64,000 nt of DNA from an uncultured Cohaesibacter sp. (GTDB lineage Bacteria > Pseudomonadota > Alphaproteobacteria > Rhizobiales > Cohaesibacteraceae): contig NZ_OY821667.1 of the NCBI RefSeq assembly GCF_963682185.1, forward strand, positions 2,232,001 to 2,296,000, in the 5' to 3' direction. Position numbers and translations under genes: made by a program. How positions within the stretch are numbered: position 1 is the stretch's first letter; the number at the start of each line of letters is the position of its first letter. This document shows, in pieces, positions 1 to 8,886 of the stretch. Under the pieces are notes generated by a model that was given only the letters and a program-made list of their open reading frames with translations, was not told where the DNA came from and ran no database searches.

Positions 1-1121
1 TTATCGAAAATGGTCGGACCGACATAGTAGCCGCCTTCGGCACCAGGTACCTTCACGCCACGGCCATCAAGAACAAGATCTGCCCCTTCATCAATGCCGC
101 GCTGGATGCACTTCTCGACCCATTCCAGCTGACCGGCAGAAACAACCGGGCCCAGCTGAGAGCTAGGATCATAAGCCGGGCCAACTTTCAGTTCCTTGGC
201 CAGCTCGATCAACTTGGCGACAAATTCATCAGCAATGGATTCCTGAACGCAAACAACGGGCAGAGCCATGCAGCGCTGACCGGCGCAGCCATATGTGGAG
301 TTGATGATACCGCGAATAGACCGCTCCAGAACGCAATCTTCAAGCACCAGCGCGTGGTTCTTGGCTTCGGTCAGGGCTTGAACGCGTTTGCCATGCGCTG
401 CAGCCGTTTCGTAGATGTGTTTACCAACGGAGGTGGAGCCAACAAAGGTGATGCCCTTGATGGCAGGATGCTTGAGCAGCGTGTCGGCTTCTACGCGAGA
501 GCAGGTAACGATATTCACGACACCCTTTGGCAAACCGGCCTCAATCAGCAATTCCATCATGCGGAGCGCTGTCTGCGGAACCATGGATGCCGCCTTCAGC
601 ACCACCGTGTTACCGGTTGTAATCGCAAACGGAACCATCCATCCCATCGGGATCATTGCAGGGAAGTTGTATGGGGCAATGGCACCAAACACACCCAGCG
701 GCTCACGGTATGATACGGTGTCGTAGCCGTTTGAAACATTCATGCAGGTGTCACCCTGCATCAGGTAATGACTGGCGCAGGCGCATTCAACAACTTCAAT
801 GGCTTTCAGAACATCACCACGGGCTTCGCCCAAGCATTTGCCATTTTCGGTTGCCAGCAATTCAGTCAATTCGTCAAGATGGGCATCAAGCAGCTGTTTG
901 AAACGGAACATAAGCTGAATGCGAACCGGAATTGGCGTATCACTCCAGGAAGGAAATGCAGCAGCAGCAGCTTCTACAGCCTCATCAACTTCAGCTTGCG
1001 TACAGCAAGGCGCTTCGGCAATCTGGATGCCGAGAGACGGGTTCATGATCGGCATGTATTTTGCGGTTTTGGATTCGCGCCATTCATTATTGACGCAATA
1101 TTTCAAACGTTTGATTTCCAT
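1..1121 (-). CDS. mmsA: CoA-acylating methylmalonate-/malonate-semialdehyde dehydrogenase, partial at the left edge
   Basis: The gene runs off the left edge, so only the N-terminal 373 or so residues are present. It is an aldehyde dehydrogenase of the MmsA/IolA type: the protein begins MEIKRLKYCVNN, shows the cofactor-binding stretch IAPYNFPAMIPMGW, and has the nucleophile motif GCAGQRCMALP typical of this subfamily. The enzyme turns malonate or methylmalonate semialdehyde plus CoA and NAD into acetyl-CoA or propionyl-CoA. The ATG at 1119-1121 is preceded by GGAGGAATCTAGG. It lies downstream of iolC and an iolJ-like aldolase on the same strand, which supports a role as the last step of inositol breakdown (IolA). 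MmsA of valine degradation is the alternative; the neighbours favour inositol. Confidence 0.93.
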   Translation of the reverse strand, partial: MEIKRLKYCVNNEWRESKTAKYMPIMNPSLGIQIAEAPCCTQAEVDEAVEAAAAAFPSWSDTPIPVRIQLMFRFKQLLDAHLDELTELLATENGKCLGEARGDVLKAIEVVECACASHYLMQGDTCMNVSNGYDTVSYREPLGVFGAIAPYNFPAMIPMGWMVPFAITTGNTVVLKAASMVPQTALRMMELLIEAGLPKGVVNIVTCSRVEADTLLKHPAIKGITFVGSTSVGKHIYETAAAHGKRVQALTEAKNHALVLEDCVLERSIRGIINSTYGCAGQRCMALPVVCVQESIADEFVAKLIELAKELKVGPAYDPSSQLGPVVSAGQLEWVEKCIQRGIDEGADLVLDGRGVKVPGAEGGYYVGPTIFD

Positions 1122-1264
1122 CCTAGATTCCTCCAATTGGATAGAGATGCGCATGGCCTCAAAGACCGCAGCACATCAGAGCTTGATGGAACGAAGCAAA
1201 GACCGATGCCCTCTATAGGGACGATGGAGACACTTCGTTCAAAATATCAATGAATTTGAGCAAT

Positions 1265-1303
1265 GAGCGCTGGTGGCAAACGCCTCTTTTCCCACCAGCG
1301 CTC
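1265..1303 (-). terminator. Hairpin between iolC and mmsA
   Basis: A perfect 12-bp inverted repeat (GAGCGCTGGTGG at 1265-1276, its complement at 1292-1303) with a 15-nt loop sits between two co-directional genes. No T-run follows on either strand, so it may be an RNA-processing or 3'-end-protecting hairpin rather than a full intrinsic terminator. It could set mmsA expression apart from iolC. Confidence 0.5.
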
Positions 1304-1406
1304 GTCTTGGGATTATCCTGTTTGGAAGCTGGAGCGGTTTGAACCAGGCTTATCCTCCAAGCCTATCCGCCTGCATTCCAGCCCGATAATCGGTTCGAAA
1401 CTGGAT

Positions 1407-2426
1407 TTAGGCGCGCGCGATGGCTTCGCCATACAGTTCCTTTTCTGCCTTGATGAAGTCCACCACGGCATCAACCGTGGGCATTGCGTCAGCACAGCTC
1501 TTCGCGGCGATCAACATCGAGGCACAAGCGGAGCCAAATTCAAGGGCATCCATAATGTCCCAATCTTCAAGAAGGCCATACAAAAGCGCAGATGCGTAGC
1601 CATCGCCACCGCCCGTTGCCTTGGCTGCATCAACGGGGAACGGTTTGATGCGGAAGTTCTGTCCATCAGCAGCGAAAGCTGTCGACCCTTCCTTGCCATG
1701 TTTGATGACAACAATCTGGTTGCCAAATCCAAACCAGCGTTTGGCAGTTTCTTCATCGGAAGATGGCTTATCAACCATGAGGCTTTCCATGAGCGTATAT
1801 TCTTCACGGGAGCCCAGAATCATCTGGCTACGCGCAGCGACCATGGAATAGTAGAGCGCGATTTCATCCATATTCTTCCAAGTGTGCGGACGATAATCGA
1901 TATCGAACACAACTGCTGTGCCGACACGGCGAGCAATCTCGATTGCTTTTAAGGTTGCTTCGCGGGAGGGGCTGGCAGCCAGCGCCGTGCCGGAGATCAA
2001 CAGGATTTTGGCAGATGCGATATAGTCAGCATCAATGTCTTTCACATCAAGAGCCAGATCGGCTGCGTTGGTGCGATACATCAGCAGATTGGTTGAGCCC
2101 GGCTTTTGCACCTCGGTGAAGGCAAGGCCCAGAGAGCAGCCTTCAGGTGCATTTGAAATCTGGGTGGTGTCGATGCCTTCCCGCTCAAAGAATTCACGGA
2201 TGAACATGCCGAAAGCATCATCGGAAACGGCTCCGATGAAACCAACCTTCTTGCCCAGTCTGGCCATACCAACAGCAATGTTAGCGGGGGAACCGCCCAG
2301 ATATTTGTTGAAAGTGTGGCAGTCTTGCAGCTTGTTGGGAATGTCGACCGGGTTGAAGTCAATTGCGGCTCGCCCCAAAGGAATGATATCCAACGGACGC
2401 GATGGGTCGAATGTAAGATAAGTCAT
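1407..2426 (-). CDS. iolC: 5-dehydro-2-deoxygluconokinase (PfkB family)
   Basis: This 339-residue PfkB/ribokinase-family sugar kinase phosphorylates 5-dehydro-2-deoxy-D-gluconate in the inositol pathway. Visible signatures are GGSPANIAVGMARLG near residue 45 (PfkB signature 1) and KATGGGDGYASALLYG near residue 285, which carries the catalytic Asp; the usual GAGD is GGGD here. The start MTYLTFDPSRPLDIIPLG was chosen because it matches IolC N-termini. A longer frame reaches 2564 but would overlap the upstream aldolase gene. It lies between iolJ and mmsA on the same strand. Confidence 0.93.
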   Translation of the reverse strand: MTYLTFDPSRPLDIIPLGRAAIDFNPVDIPNKLQDCHTFNKYLGGSPANIAVGMARLGKKVGFIGAVSDDAFGMFIREFFEREGIDTTQISNAPEGCSLGLAFTEVQKPGSTNLLMYRTNAADLALDVKDIDADYIASAKILLISGTALAASPSREATLKAIEIARRVGTAVVFDIDYRPHTWKNMDEIALYYSMVAARSQMILGSREEYTLMESLMVDKPSSDEETAKRWFGFGNQIVVIKHGKEGSTAFAADGQNFRIKPFPVDAAKATGGGDGYASALLYGLLEDWDIMDALEFGSACASMLIAAKSCADAMPTVDAVVDFIKAEKELYGEAIARA

Positions 2427-2476
2427 TGTCTTGTTCTCTTGACTAAGAATGGTTCTTGATCGTGTCTGTTGGAGCG

Positions 2477-3307
2477 TCAGCTCCCATTCATTGCCACCAT
2501 CTTGGCGCGCGCCATTGCCTGAATGGCTTCCATGACCGGTCCGTAGAATTTGATCCGGCACCACTCATCCGGGTTCTCCATCATTTCCTTGCGGAGAACA
2601 CGGCCGAATTCCACTCTAAGACCCGTACCGATATTGATTTTCCGAGCACCGTGCTTGACCAGTTTGCCCAGATCTTCATCAGAAACACCGGTCGCACCAT
2701 GGATTACGATGGGCGTATTCAATGCCGCCGCCACCTTGTCCATCTGGTTATAGTCGATTGCTGCTGTCCCCTCGGTCATGCGATGGACGGTTCCGACAGA
2801 GATTGCCAGAGCGTCCGGTGATACAGCGCTTTCAAAGGCGACAGCAGCTTCGGGGGTCGTTGTCTTGGCAGGAACAGGCGTGCCGTCCGCATAGCCGACC
2901 GAACCAATTTCCGTTTCAATGCTGACACCACAGGCATGAGCGAGGCTGCGCAGCATCGAGGAACGAGCGATATTTTCTTCGACAGGCAGCTGTGAGCCGT
3001 CAAACATAACGGAGGTGAAGCCAGCCCGCATGGCACGCACAATCAATTCTTCATCATAGGCATGATCAAGATGAACAACGGTTGGAACCTTTGCTTCTTT
3101 CGCCATCTGGCAGAACAAGGCACCAATGACCGAAACCGGCATATGGGAAACGGCCAGCTTGTTGGCCATAAGCGCAACCGGCTGATCCAGTTCCTCTGCA
3201 GCCGCGATGACGGCTGCAGCATCCTGATAACTAAACACGTTGAAGGCAGCCAGAGCCTTGTTTTGGGGCGCAAGAATTCCGAGCGCTTCACTAAGAGTAC
3301 ATAGCAT
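2477..3307 (-). CDS. iolJ: Class II fructose-bisphosphate-type aldolase, probable 6-phospho-5-dehydro-2-deoxygluconate aldolase
   Basis: This 276-residue zinc class II aldolase of the FbaA/GatY family has VVHLDHAYDEE (zinc-binding His pair region, about residue 80), SVMFDGSQLP, EIGSVGYADG, and IHGATGVSDEDL with the second zinc His near 203, followed by a phosphate-binding NIGTGLR. Class II members include IolJ, which splits 6-phospho-5-dehydro-2-deoxygluconate into dihydroxyacetone phosphate and malonate semialdehyde. The neighbouring iolC makes the substrate and mmsA uses the product, so IolJ is the best reading; a generic tagatose- or fructose-bisphosphate aldolase cannot be excluded. The ATG at 3307 follows AAGGAG with 8-nt spacing. 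Only 11 nt separate it from the upstream dehydrogenase. Confidence 0.88.
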   Translation of the reverse strand: MLCTLSEALGILAPQNKALAAFNVFSYQDAAAVIAAAEELDQPVALMANKLAVSHMPVSVIGALFCQMAKEAKVPTVVHLDHAYDEELIVRAMRAGFTSVMFDGSQLPVEENIARSSMLRSLAHACGVSIETEIGSVGYADGTPVPAKTTTPEAAVAFESAVSPDALAISVGTVHRMTEGTAAIDYNQMDKVAAALNTPIVIHGATGVSDEDLGKLVKHGARKINIGTGLRVEFGRVLRKEMMENPDEWCRIKFYGPVMEAIQAMARAKMVAMNGS

Positions 3308-3318
3308 CTGAAGCTCCT

Positions 3319-4332
3319 TTACATTTCTATGATGATTTTCAGGGTGCTGTCGCGCTCTTTGACCCAGTAGGGCAGCGCCTGATCAGCTTCAGAAAACGGG
3401 AAGACCTTGGAAACAAGATCGTCTGGAGAACGGCCCAGATCTTCCATATATTTGATGACAGCCTTGAAATCTTCATCAGTGGCGTTGCGCGATCCCATGA
3501 TATCCAGTTCCTTCATGTTGAAGAATTTGGTTTCATAGGTCACAGGAGCCTTTGAATAGCCGACATAGACGATGCGGCCACAGAAGCAGGCCAGATCCAC
3601 AGCTTGAACAAAGGTTTCAGGAACGCCAACCGCTTCGATCACAACATTGGCGCCATCGCCATTTGTGATTTCCATGACCTTTTCCAGCACATTGCCCGCG
3701 CCAGCATCAAGAGCATATTTTGCGCCGTAAGTCTTTGCGATTTCGGCCTTCTTACCCAGATCGACAGCAATCACCTCGGCGCCACGCGCAACAGCGCCAG
3801 CAACAACACCAAGACCAATCATGCCACATCCCAGCACAACCACTGTGTCTGTCTTTTCAACACGTCCACGACGCGCGGCATGGAAGCCGACGGAAAGCGG
3901 CTCAACCAGCGAAAGATCGCGCAAAGGCAGCGTGTCATTGAGAATCAGCTTTTCCCAAGGCAGGACAATGCGCTCGGTGAGGCCACCTTCCTGCATAACC
4001 CCTAGGGTCTTGTTGTGCTTGCAGGCATTTACCCGGCCCTGACGGCATGAAGTGCATTTGCCACATGAGGTATAGGGAACAACGATCACGCGTTTTCCTG
4101 GTGCATATTCTTCGGGGACCCCTGCTCCTACCTCCAGGATTTCCGCTCCGATTTCATGACCAGGTACTCTGGGAAGATCAACCAACGGATTCTTCCCCAA
4201 GAAGGTTGTATAATCACTCCCACAAAGTCCCACATGCTTCACGGCGAGCAGAACGTTTCCCTCCGTCAACTTGGGCTCTGGGTAATCGCACAAAACCGAG
4301 CTTTGCGCGCCGTCAATCACCAAGGCTTTCAT
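3319..4332 (-). CDS. Zinc-dependent medium-chain alcohol/polyol dehydrogenase
   Basis: This 337-residue MDR-family zinc dehydrogenase is the first gene of the iolJ-iolC-mmsA unit. Catalytic zinc ligands are C37 (GLCGSD) and H59-E60 (PGHE). The structural zinc cysteines are C90, C93, C96 and C104, and the Rossmann motif is VVLGCGMIGLG near residue 168. The family oxidises secondary alcohols of polyols and sugar acids with NAD(P). The exact substrate is unknown; by context it could feed 5-dehydro-2-deoxygluconate or an inositol derivative into the kinase. The ATG at 4332 has GGAGG upstream; a longer frame to 4488 lacks such a site. A candidate GntR operator lies at 4389-4408. Confidence 0.85.
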   Translation of the reverse strand: MKALVIDGAQSSVLCDYPEPKLTEGNVLLAVKHVGLCGSDYTTFLGKNPLVDLPRVPGHEIGAEILEVGAGVPEEYAPGKRVIVVPYTSCGKCTSCRQGRVNACKHNKTLGVMQEGGLTERIVLPWEKLILNDTLPLRDLSLVEPLSVGFHAARRGRVEKTDTVVVLGCGMIGLGVVAGAVARGAEVIAVDLGKKAEIAKTYGAKYALDAGAGNVLEKVMEITNGDGANVVIEAVGVPETFVQAVDLACFCGRIVYVGYSKAPVTYETKFFNMKELDIMGSRNATDEDFKAVIKYMEDLGRSPDDLVSKVFPFSEADQALPYWVKERDSTLKIIIEM

Positions 4333-4388
4333 CTCAAGATGCCTCCACTTAGATGCCCGGCAGCCAATATTGGCCGGGCCAATTAAAT

Positions 4389-4408
4389 TTGAGATCGCAG
4401 ATCGCAAA
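4389..4408. promoter_or_regulatory. Candidate GntR operator, copy 1
   Basis: TTGAGATCGCAGATCGCAAA lies 57 bp before the minus-strand dehydrogenase operon. It shares the form TTGAGATC-N3-GATCG-N-AAA with the copy at 4729-4748 and GAGATC-N3-GATC with 5859-5878. Position and repetition around the gntR gene suggest an operator; that is inference. Confidence 0.6.
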
Positions 4409-4728
4409 ATAAGAGAATTGCAGATTTCTGTCAAGCAGGAAAGAAATGCAGAAGCACTTGTTAGCCTCGCAAGCCTACTAAGAGGCATAAAAACAAGCCG
4501 GATTTAGAGGGTTATGAACCGCTGGACCGCGCTCAGATCAGCCTATGAAGTATGTGGCAGAGGGCTTGGATAGCGGCATTTGCAAGGGCCCGCAGGCAGT
4601 GCATCGGAACGATCTGCATTTTGACAAAAGCATTCAGAGGAGGGAGAACGCGTTCGTGACACCCTGATGATTTTTTTTCAAATGACGCGTAGAAGTTTCC
4701 AACATACACAAGAAATAATTTCAAATAA

Positions 4729-4748
4729 TTGAGATCTGAGATCGTAAA
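4729..4748. promoter_or_regulatory. Candidate GntR operator, copy 2 (autoregulatory)
   Basis: TTGAGATCTGAGATCGTAAA lies about 117 bp upstream of the gntR start and differs from copy 1 at three positions. The 532-bp region 4333-4864 between the divergent dehydrogenase and gntR genes holds these two sites and no convincing gene. Confidence 0.6.
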
Positions 4749-4864
4749 ATTTGAAATATCTGGTATTCTTGACCCTTGATTGTTGATAATTGGCATGTAA
4801 ACTTGCCGAGCTTTTTTAAACAAGTGCTGCGAGATCACGAGCATCTTGCCTAGGAAGACGAATT

Positions 4865-5563
4865 ATGCGGGATCCAAATCTGCCCAAGCTTTCTCCAGTT
4901 CAAATGTATGCTGCTAATTTGCAGGCGCATGAAATCATCAGAGACTCTATTATTGATGGTCAATTCGAGCCCGGAGATACGCTGAGTACGCGGCAATTCG
5001 CCAGCATGCTGCAGGTGAGTCAGATGCCGGTCCGCGAGGCATTCCATCGACTGGTGGCTGAGGGGGCGTTGGAAAACCGCCCAAACCGGACAATTGGTCT
5101 TCCGATAATTCGCGTAAAGGAATTCCGAGAGCTTACTGAAATTCGCTGCACGCTAGAAGGATTGGCAACCGAAAAGGCTGCCATTGCCATGGATGCTGAA
5201 ACCCTCAAGAAGCTAACGGCGGTTTCCAAACAGATTGAGGCCGCAGACACTGAGGACATAACCGAGTATCTCAGACTGAATAGGCAGTTCCACTTTACAG
5301 TCTACGAAGCATCCGGATCTGATTCCTTGTTCCGCATGATCAGTCAAATTTGGGTCCGCATCGGCCCGTTGCTCAACTGGAGCTCGCGCAACGTGCGCAA
5401 TGTGGAATATTCGATCAATTTTCACAATCAGGTCATTGAAGCAATCAAGGCCCGTGATGGCGCCGCGGCAAAGAAGGCGATCTTGGGTGATGTGACAGAG
5501 GCAGCAGAAATCGTTGCTGAGTTGCTGATGGAGAAGGAGAAAGCGGAAGCCGTCGACGAATAG
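4865..5563 (+). CDS. GntR-family regulator with FCD ligand domain
   Basis: This 232-residue FadR/FCD-subfamily repressor has a winged helix at about residues 20-80 (LSTRQFASMLQVSQMPVREA, then the wing RPNRTIGLP) and an FCD helical bundle from about 90. In the usual metal-binding D-x-x-x-H segment the first ligand appears to be Asn (LNRQFHFTV); the later His in NFHNQVIEAIKARD is present. Such proteins sense organic acids and release DNA on binding. It lies divergent to the iol-type operon and upstream of the CoA-transferase/TRAP genes, all of which have copies of the same candidate operator. AGGAAG precedes the ATG. Confidence 0.9.
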   Translation: MRDPNLPKLSPVQMYAANLQAHEIIRDSIIDGQFEPGDTLSTRQFASMLQVSQMPVREAFHRLVAEGALENRPNRTIGLPIIRVKEFRELTEIRCTLEGLATEKAAIAMDAETLKKLTAVSKQIEAADTEDITEYLRLNRQFHFTVYEASGSDSLFRMISQIWVRIGPLLNWSSRNVRNVEYSINFHNQVIEAIKARDGAAAKKAILGDVTEAAEIVAELLMEKEKAEAVDE

Positions 5564-5858
5564 ACCGCTTAACAAAGCTTTCAAATAACGCGCGGGCTGA
5601 AGCGCCTGCCCTTGCCTGGCGCAAAGAAGATATCAAGAGTTGTTCATTTCCCTGTCGCCACTCTTGCGAAACGATATCTATTGCGAAAACAATTTCTTAT
5701 AGGCCAGCCTATTACAATGTAGCCGTCGACCTAGCCAGAAATTCGGCTAACTAGACAGCCCCAATCCAAAGCTTAAAATTCTTGTTCATGTCCGTCATGC
5801 ATCCTCAATCTTGAAAAGAGGATGTCTTGACATCTGATTGATAGTCTCTTAAAAATAT

Positions 5859-5878
5859 TTGAGATCTCGGATCTCGAT
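5859..5878. promoter_or_regulatory. Candidate GntR operator, copy 3
   Basis: TTGAGATCTCGGATCTCGAT contains the near-perfect inverted repeat GAGATC-TCG-GATCTC. It lies in the 662-bp gap 5564-6225, which otherwise shows no gene, upstream of the CoA-transferase operon. It is the most symmetrical copy of the motif. Confidence 0.6.
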
Positions 5879-6225
5879 TTAAGCTTCAAACAGCATTCTT
5901 TGCGGTACCTCATATGCGGCAAGATGCAAGACGGATTATCCGGTGAGCTTGAGAGCTGGGTTTTGCACTTTCTCCGATTGGAGGATTGGAGAGAGGGCTG
6001 GGAGGAGACTTTCAAAATGGAAATCATGCGACTGATCGGCAAGGTCTCTGTTTGAAAGCCAAACTGGGTGCGAAAAGGGTTTACCAGTCGCACCTCGCGA
6101 ACCTCTCAGACAACATGCAAAAGCTGGCTTATAGGAAAAGCTAACGGAAAACCGCTGTTTGATTGGCAGATGGTTGAGGTGTCGAGAAGCGTTTGGACCC
6201 CTTGGATTGTTAAGGGGAGGACTAT

Positions 6226-6306
6226 ATGGCTTCGGCTGTTTTGACTCCAATAAAGGCTGGTGGCCGTGATTGGAGTGAGACAATTCAAAAGGAAAGGTCA
6301 CGATAG
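6226..6306 (+). CDS. Possible 26-residue leader peptide coupled to the CoA-transferase
   Basis: A short frame begins MASAVLTPIKAGG and ends in a TAG whose G is also the first base of the GTG start of the next gene (TAGTG). It has a near-ideal ribosome-binding site, GGGGAGG, 5 nt before its ATG, better than that of the gene it precedes. The one-base stop/start overlap suggests translational coupling or a regulatory leader peptide. I recognise no similarity to a known peptide, and chance cannot be excluded. Confidence 0.45.
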   Translation: MASAVLTPIKAGGRDWSETIQKERSR

Positions 6307-7487
6307 TGAAAAAGATTCTGGAAGGTATTCGCATCCTTGACATGGGGCGGTTTGTCTCGGCTCCCTTCGGAGCGCAGTTTCTTGCCGACTGGGGTGCAGA
6401 GGTCATCAAGATCGAAAAGCCCAAGGTGGGAGAGCCCGGGCGTCTGCTTGTGATCAAAGATGGCGTCAGCATGTATGTCCCGACTTTTAGCCGCAACAAA
6501 AAGGGCATCACTATCGAGACGCGCACCAAAGAGGGCCAGGATGTCCTGCGCAAACTCATTGCCAAGTCCGACGTGCTGATCGAGAACTTTGTTCCCGGCA
6601 CCATGGCCAAAATGGGCCTGAGCTTCGAAGAAATTCAGAAAATCAATCCCCGCATGATTGTCGCGTCCATCTCTGGCTACGGACAAAATGGTCCGCTTGC
6701 AGATCGGCCTGTATTTGACCCTGTCGCACAGGCCACCAGCGGCCTGATGAGCGTCACAGGTACAGATGAATCCGGCCCATTGGTTACCGGCACGGTCATT
6801 TCCGATCACATCACCGGCTGGATGATGGCAATGGGCGTCCTGTTGGCGCTGATCGATCGCAACAATACCGGCAAGGGCCAGCATCTTGATATCGGCATGC
6901 TCGACAGTACCCTGCCGCTGCTGCAAACCTATGTTCCGAATTATGTTGCCACCGGCGAAATCGCCAGCCTGCATGGCAACAAGGATCTGCTGTCCTGCCC
7001 CGCAGACACCTATCTTTGCAAGGACGGCACCTATGTCTACATGCATGCCGGAACGCAGAACCTCTATTTCCGTCTTGTCGACTTGATCGATGACGACCGC
7101 CTGCGCGATGAGAAATTCCAGACCGTGGAAGGCCGGATGGCGAACCAGCCTGAACTGGAGAGCTATGTTTCAGAATGGTTCCTTACCGTGACGGGCGCCC
7201 AAGCCGAAGAAAAGCTGGCCAAGGCACGCGTGATTGGCGTTCAGGTATGCGACATCCCGCAGATCTTCAAAAACAAGCAGATCAAGGCACGCGAGAGTAT
7301 CGTTGATATCGAAGTGCCAGGATTGGGCCCGCTTCCTTTCATTGCCAACCCGATCAAGATGTCAAATCACAATGTTGACTACAAACCGGCGCCGCAAATT
7401 GGCGAGCACAATTTTGAGGTTTTGTCCGAGCTTCTGGGCATGACCAAGGAAGAAGTTGAGCATCTGACAGAGGTTGGCGCGATTTGA
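6306..7487 (+). CDS. Class III CoA-transferase (CaiB/BaiF family)
   Basis: This 393-residue family III CoA-transferase is of the FRC/CaiB/BaiF type. It has the N-terminal LDMGRFVSAPFGAQFLADWGAEVIK-like nucleotide-fold start (split here only by the line of text), the VLIENFVPGTM segment near 90, SISGYGQNGP near 125, and the likely catalytic Asp near residue 200 in GMLDS, which would form the mixed anhydride. These enzymes move CoA between carboxylic acids. The start is GTG at 6306, with GGAAAGG 8 nt upstream. A crotonase, a MaoC hydratase, an acyl-CoA ligase and a TRAP importer follow on the same strand, so it probably activates an imported acid. The donor and acceptor acids cannot be read from sequence; CaiB-like carnitine/crotonobetaine transfer is one possibility. 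Confidence 0.9.
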   Translation: MKKILEGIRILDMGRFVSAPFGAQFLADWGAEVIKIEKPKVGEPGRLLVIKDGVSMYVPTFSRNKKGITIETRTKEGQDVLRKLIAKSDVLIENFVPGTMAKMGLSFEEIQKINPRMIVASISGYGQNGPLADRPVFDPVAQATSGLMSVTGTDESGPLVTGTVISDHITGWMMAMGVLLALIDRNNTGKGQHLDIGMLDSTLPLLQTYVPNYVATGEIASLHGNKDLLSCPADTYLCKDGTYVYMHAGTQNLYFRLVDLIDDDRLRDEKFQTVEGRMANQPELESYVSEWFLTVTGAQAEEKLAKARVIGVQVCDIPQIFKNKQIKARESIVDIEVPGLGPLPFIANPIKMSNHNVDYKPAPQIGEHNFEVLSELLGMTKEEVEHLTEVGAI

Positions 7488-7537
7488 TATCGCGACGACC
7501 CCATTATCGACCCGTTTCAATAGAAGTGAGAACCCAA

Positions 7538-8287
7538 ATGAGTGAGTTCGTCAAACTGGAGGTGAAGGATCATATCGGTCTGGTCACCTTCGCTCGCCCC
7601 CCGATCAATGCTGTTAATCTGGATGCCAACCGCCAGGTTGCCGAGATCTTTGAATCGATCAATGAGAGAGATGACATCTATGCTGTCATCTTTACATCTG
7701 AGGGCAAGGGCTTTGTCTCAGGCAGTGACGTTGGTGATTTCTCTGAATTTACAGATGAAACACTGAACCGCTATGAAGAGGCAAATGTTCGGAGCATCGA
7801 AGCAATCTATCATTGCAAGGTGCCGGTAATCGGTGCGTTGCACCGCTACGTGCTTGGCCTCGGGGTCTGCTTTGCAGCCGCTTGCGACATTGTTGTTTGC
7901 TCGGATGAGACCTTTTTTGGCCAGCCGGAAGTTCGCCTGGGATCTGTCGGGGGAACCGATGCCTTGTCAGATCTGATGCCCGAGAAGTTTGTGCGCTACA
8001 TGGCCTTTACCGGCAAATATGTCGGAGTGGCTAAAATCGCAGAATTCGGCAACATCCATTCCGTCGTCCCCCATGCAGAATTGCTAGATGAAGCCTTTGG
8101 CATCGCAAAGGAAATTGCAGCCAACTGGACACTATCCGTGCAGGCCGTGAAGAGTGCAATCATCGATCTGAAGAAACGCGATCTTGCTGCCGATTTCTAC
8201 ACGGATTGCAAATATACCCACGAGTTGCTTCATCACCCGCAGCGCAATGAAGTGCTTGACGCCTATTACGCGGCAAAGAAAAAGTAA
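7538..8287 (+). CDS. Enoyl-CoA hydratase/isomerase-family protein (crotonase)
   Basis: This 249-residue crotonase-fold protein has an oxyanion-hole segment SGSDVGDF near residue 61 and GLGVCFAAACD near 107. Of the two catalytic glutamates of true enoyl-CoA hydratases, the second is present (E131 in GQPEV), but the first position, usually Glu in GGGCE, appears to be Phe112. One glutamate is more typical of isomerases or other crotonase reactions than of simple hydration. It starts at the ATG at 7538, 50 nt after the CoA-transferase; the upstream extension to 7484 lacks family similarity. It acts on a CoA thioester in the cytoplasm; the substrate is unknown. Confidence 0.87.
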   Translation: MSEFVKLEVKDHIGLVTFARPPINAVNLDANRQVAEIFESINERDDIYAVIFTSEGKGFVSGSDVGDFSEFTDETLNRYEEANVRSIEAIYHCKVPVIGALHRYVLGLGVCFAAACDIVVCSDETFFGQPEVRLGSVGGTDALSDLMPEKFVRYMAFTGKYVGVAKIAEFGNIHSVVPHAELLDEAFGIAKEIAANWTLSVQAVKSAIIDLKKRDLAADFYTDCKYTHELLHHPQRNEVLDAYYAAKKK

Positions 8288-8329
8288 GGCCGTCACAACG
8301 GTCTCTGTTCATCGAAAAAGGAACACAAC

Positions 8330-8797
8330 ATGAGTGACGGACTTGAATCAAAATTCTTCGACGATTTTGAAATCGGCGAGAAATATACAAGTGGGCGCCG
8401 TACCATCACTGAAACGGATATCGTTAATTTCGCCGGCATTTCCGGTGACTTTAACCCGCTTCATATGGATGAAATCTTCGCCAATTCCACCGTTCATGGT
8501 GGCAAGATTGCGCACGGCGCGCTGATTTTTGCCATCTCGACAGGCCTTTTCAACCAGTGCGGCTTTTCCGATGGTCCAACCCAGATCGCCAATCTTGGAC
8601 TGAACGGCCTTGACTATAAACGCCCGGTCAAACCAGGCGATACGATCCATCTGGAAATCGAGGTTTCGGGCAAGCGTGAAACGTCCAAAGGGGGCCGCGG
8701 GATCGTTGAATTCCACGTTGACGTGGTCAACCAGCGTGACGAAGTTGCGGTGGTTGAACTCTGGAAAATCATGTTCAAGACAAGAAGCGGAGCATAA
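8330..8797 (+). CDS. MaoC-like (R)-specific enoyl-CoA hydratase
   Basis: This 155-residue hot-dog-fold protein has the hydratase-2 motif FAGISGDFNPLHMDE, with the catalytic Asp40 and His45, and the following HGGKIAHGAL helix. It would add water to a trans-2-enoyl-CoA or a dicarboxylyl-CoA such as mesaconyl-CoA. AAAAAGGA lies 8 nt upstream of the ATG. It is 42 nt downstream of the crotonase and so belongs to the same operon. Because the crotonase may lack hydratase chemistry, this is the more probable hydratase of the pathway. Confidence 0.9.
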   Translation: MSDGLESKFFDDFEIGEKYTSGRRTITETDIVNFAGISGDFNPLHMDEIFANSTVHGGKIAHGALIFAISTGLFNQCGFSDGPTQIANLGLNGLDYKRPVKPGDTIHLEIEVSGKRETSKGGRGIVEFHVDVVNQRDEVAVVELWKIMFKTRSGA

Positions 8798-8858
8798 TAA
8801 GTCTTCCCTCCTAAGACTTCCTTCGGCTTATGCGATCAATGCTCTGCTTCTTAAAGCG

Positions 8859-8886
8859 CCTGCCAGAATGGAAACACTCTGGCAGG
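8859..8886 (+). terminator. Hairpin after the MaoC gene
   Basis: A perfect 9-bp stem, CCTGCCAGA/TCTGGCAGG with a 10-nt loop, lies 61 nt after the stop codon. No strong T-run follows. It is the only structure I see in the 353-bp gap 8798-9150. Confidence 0.5.
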
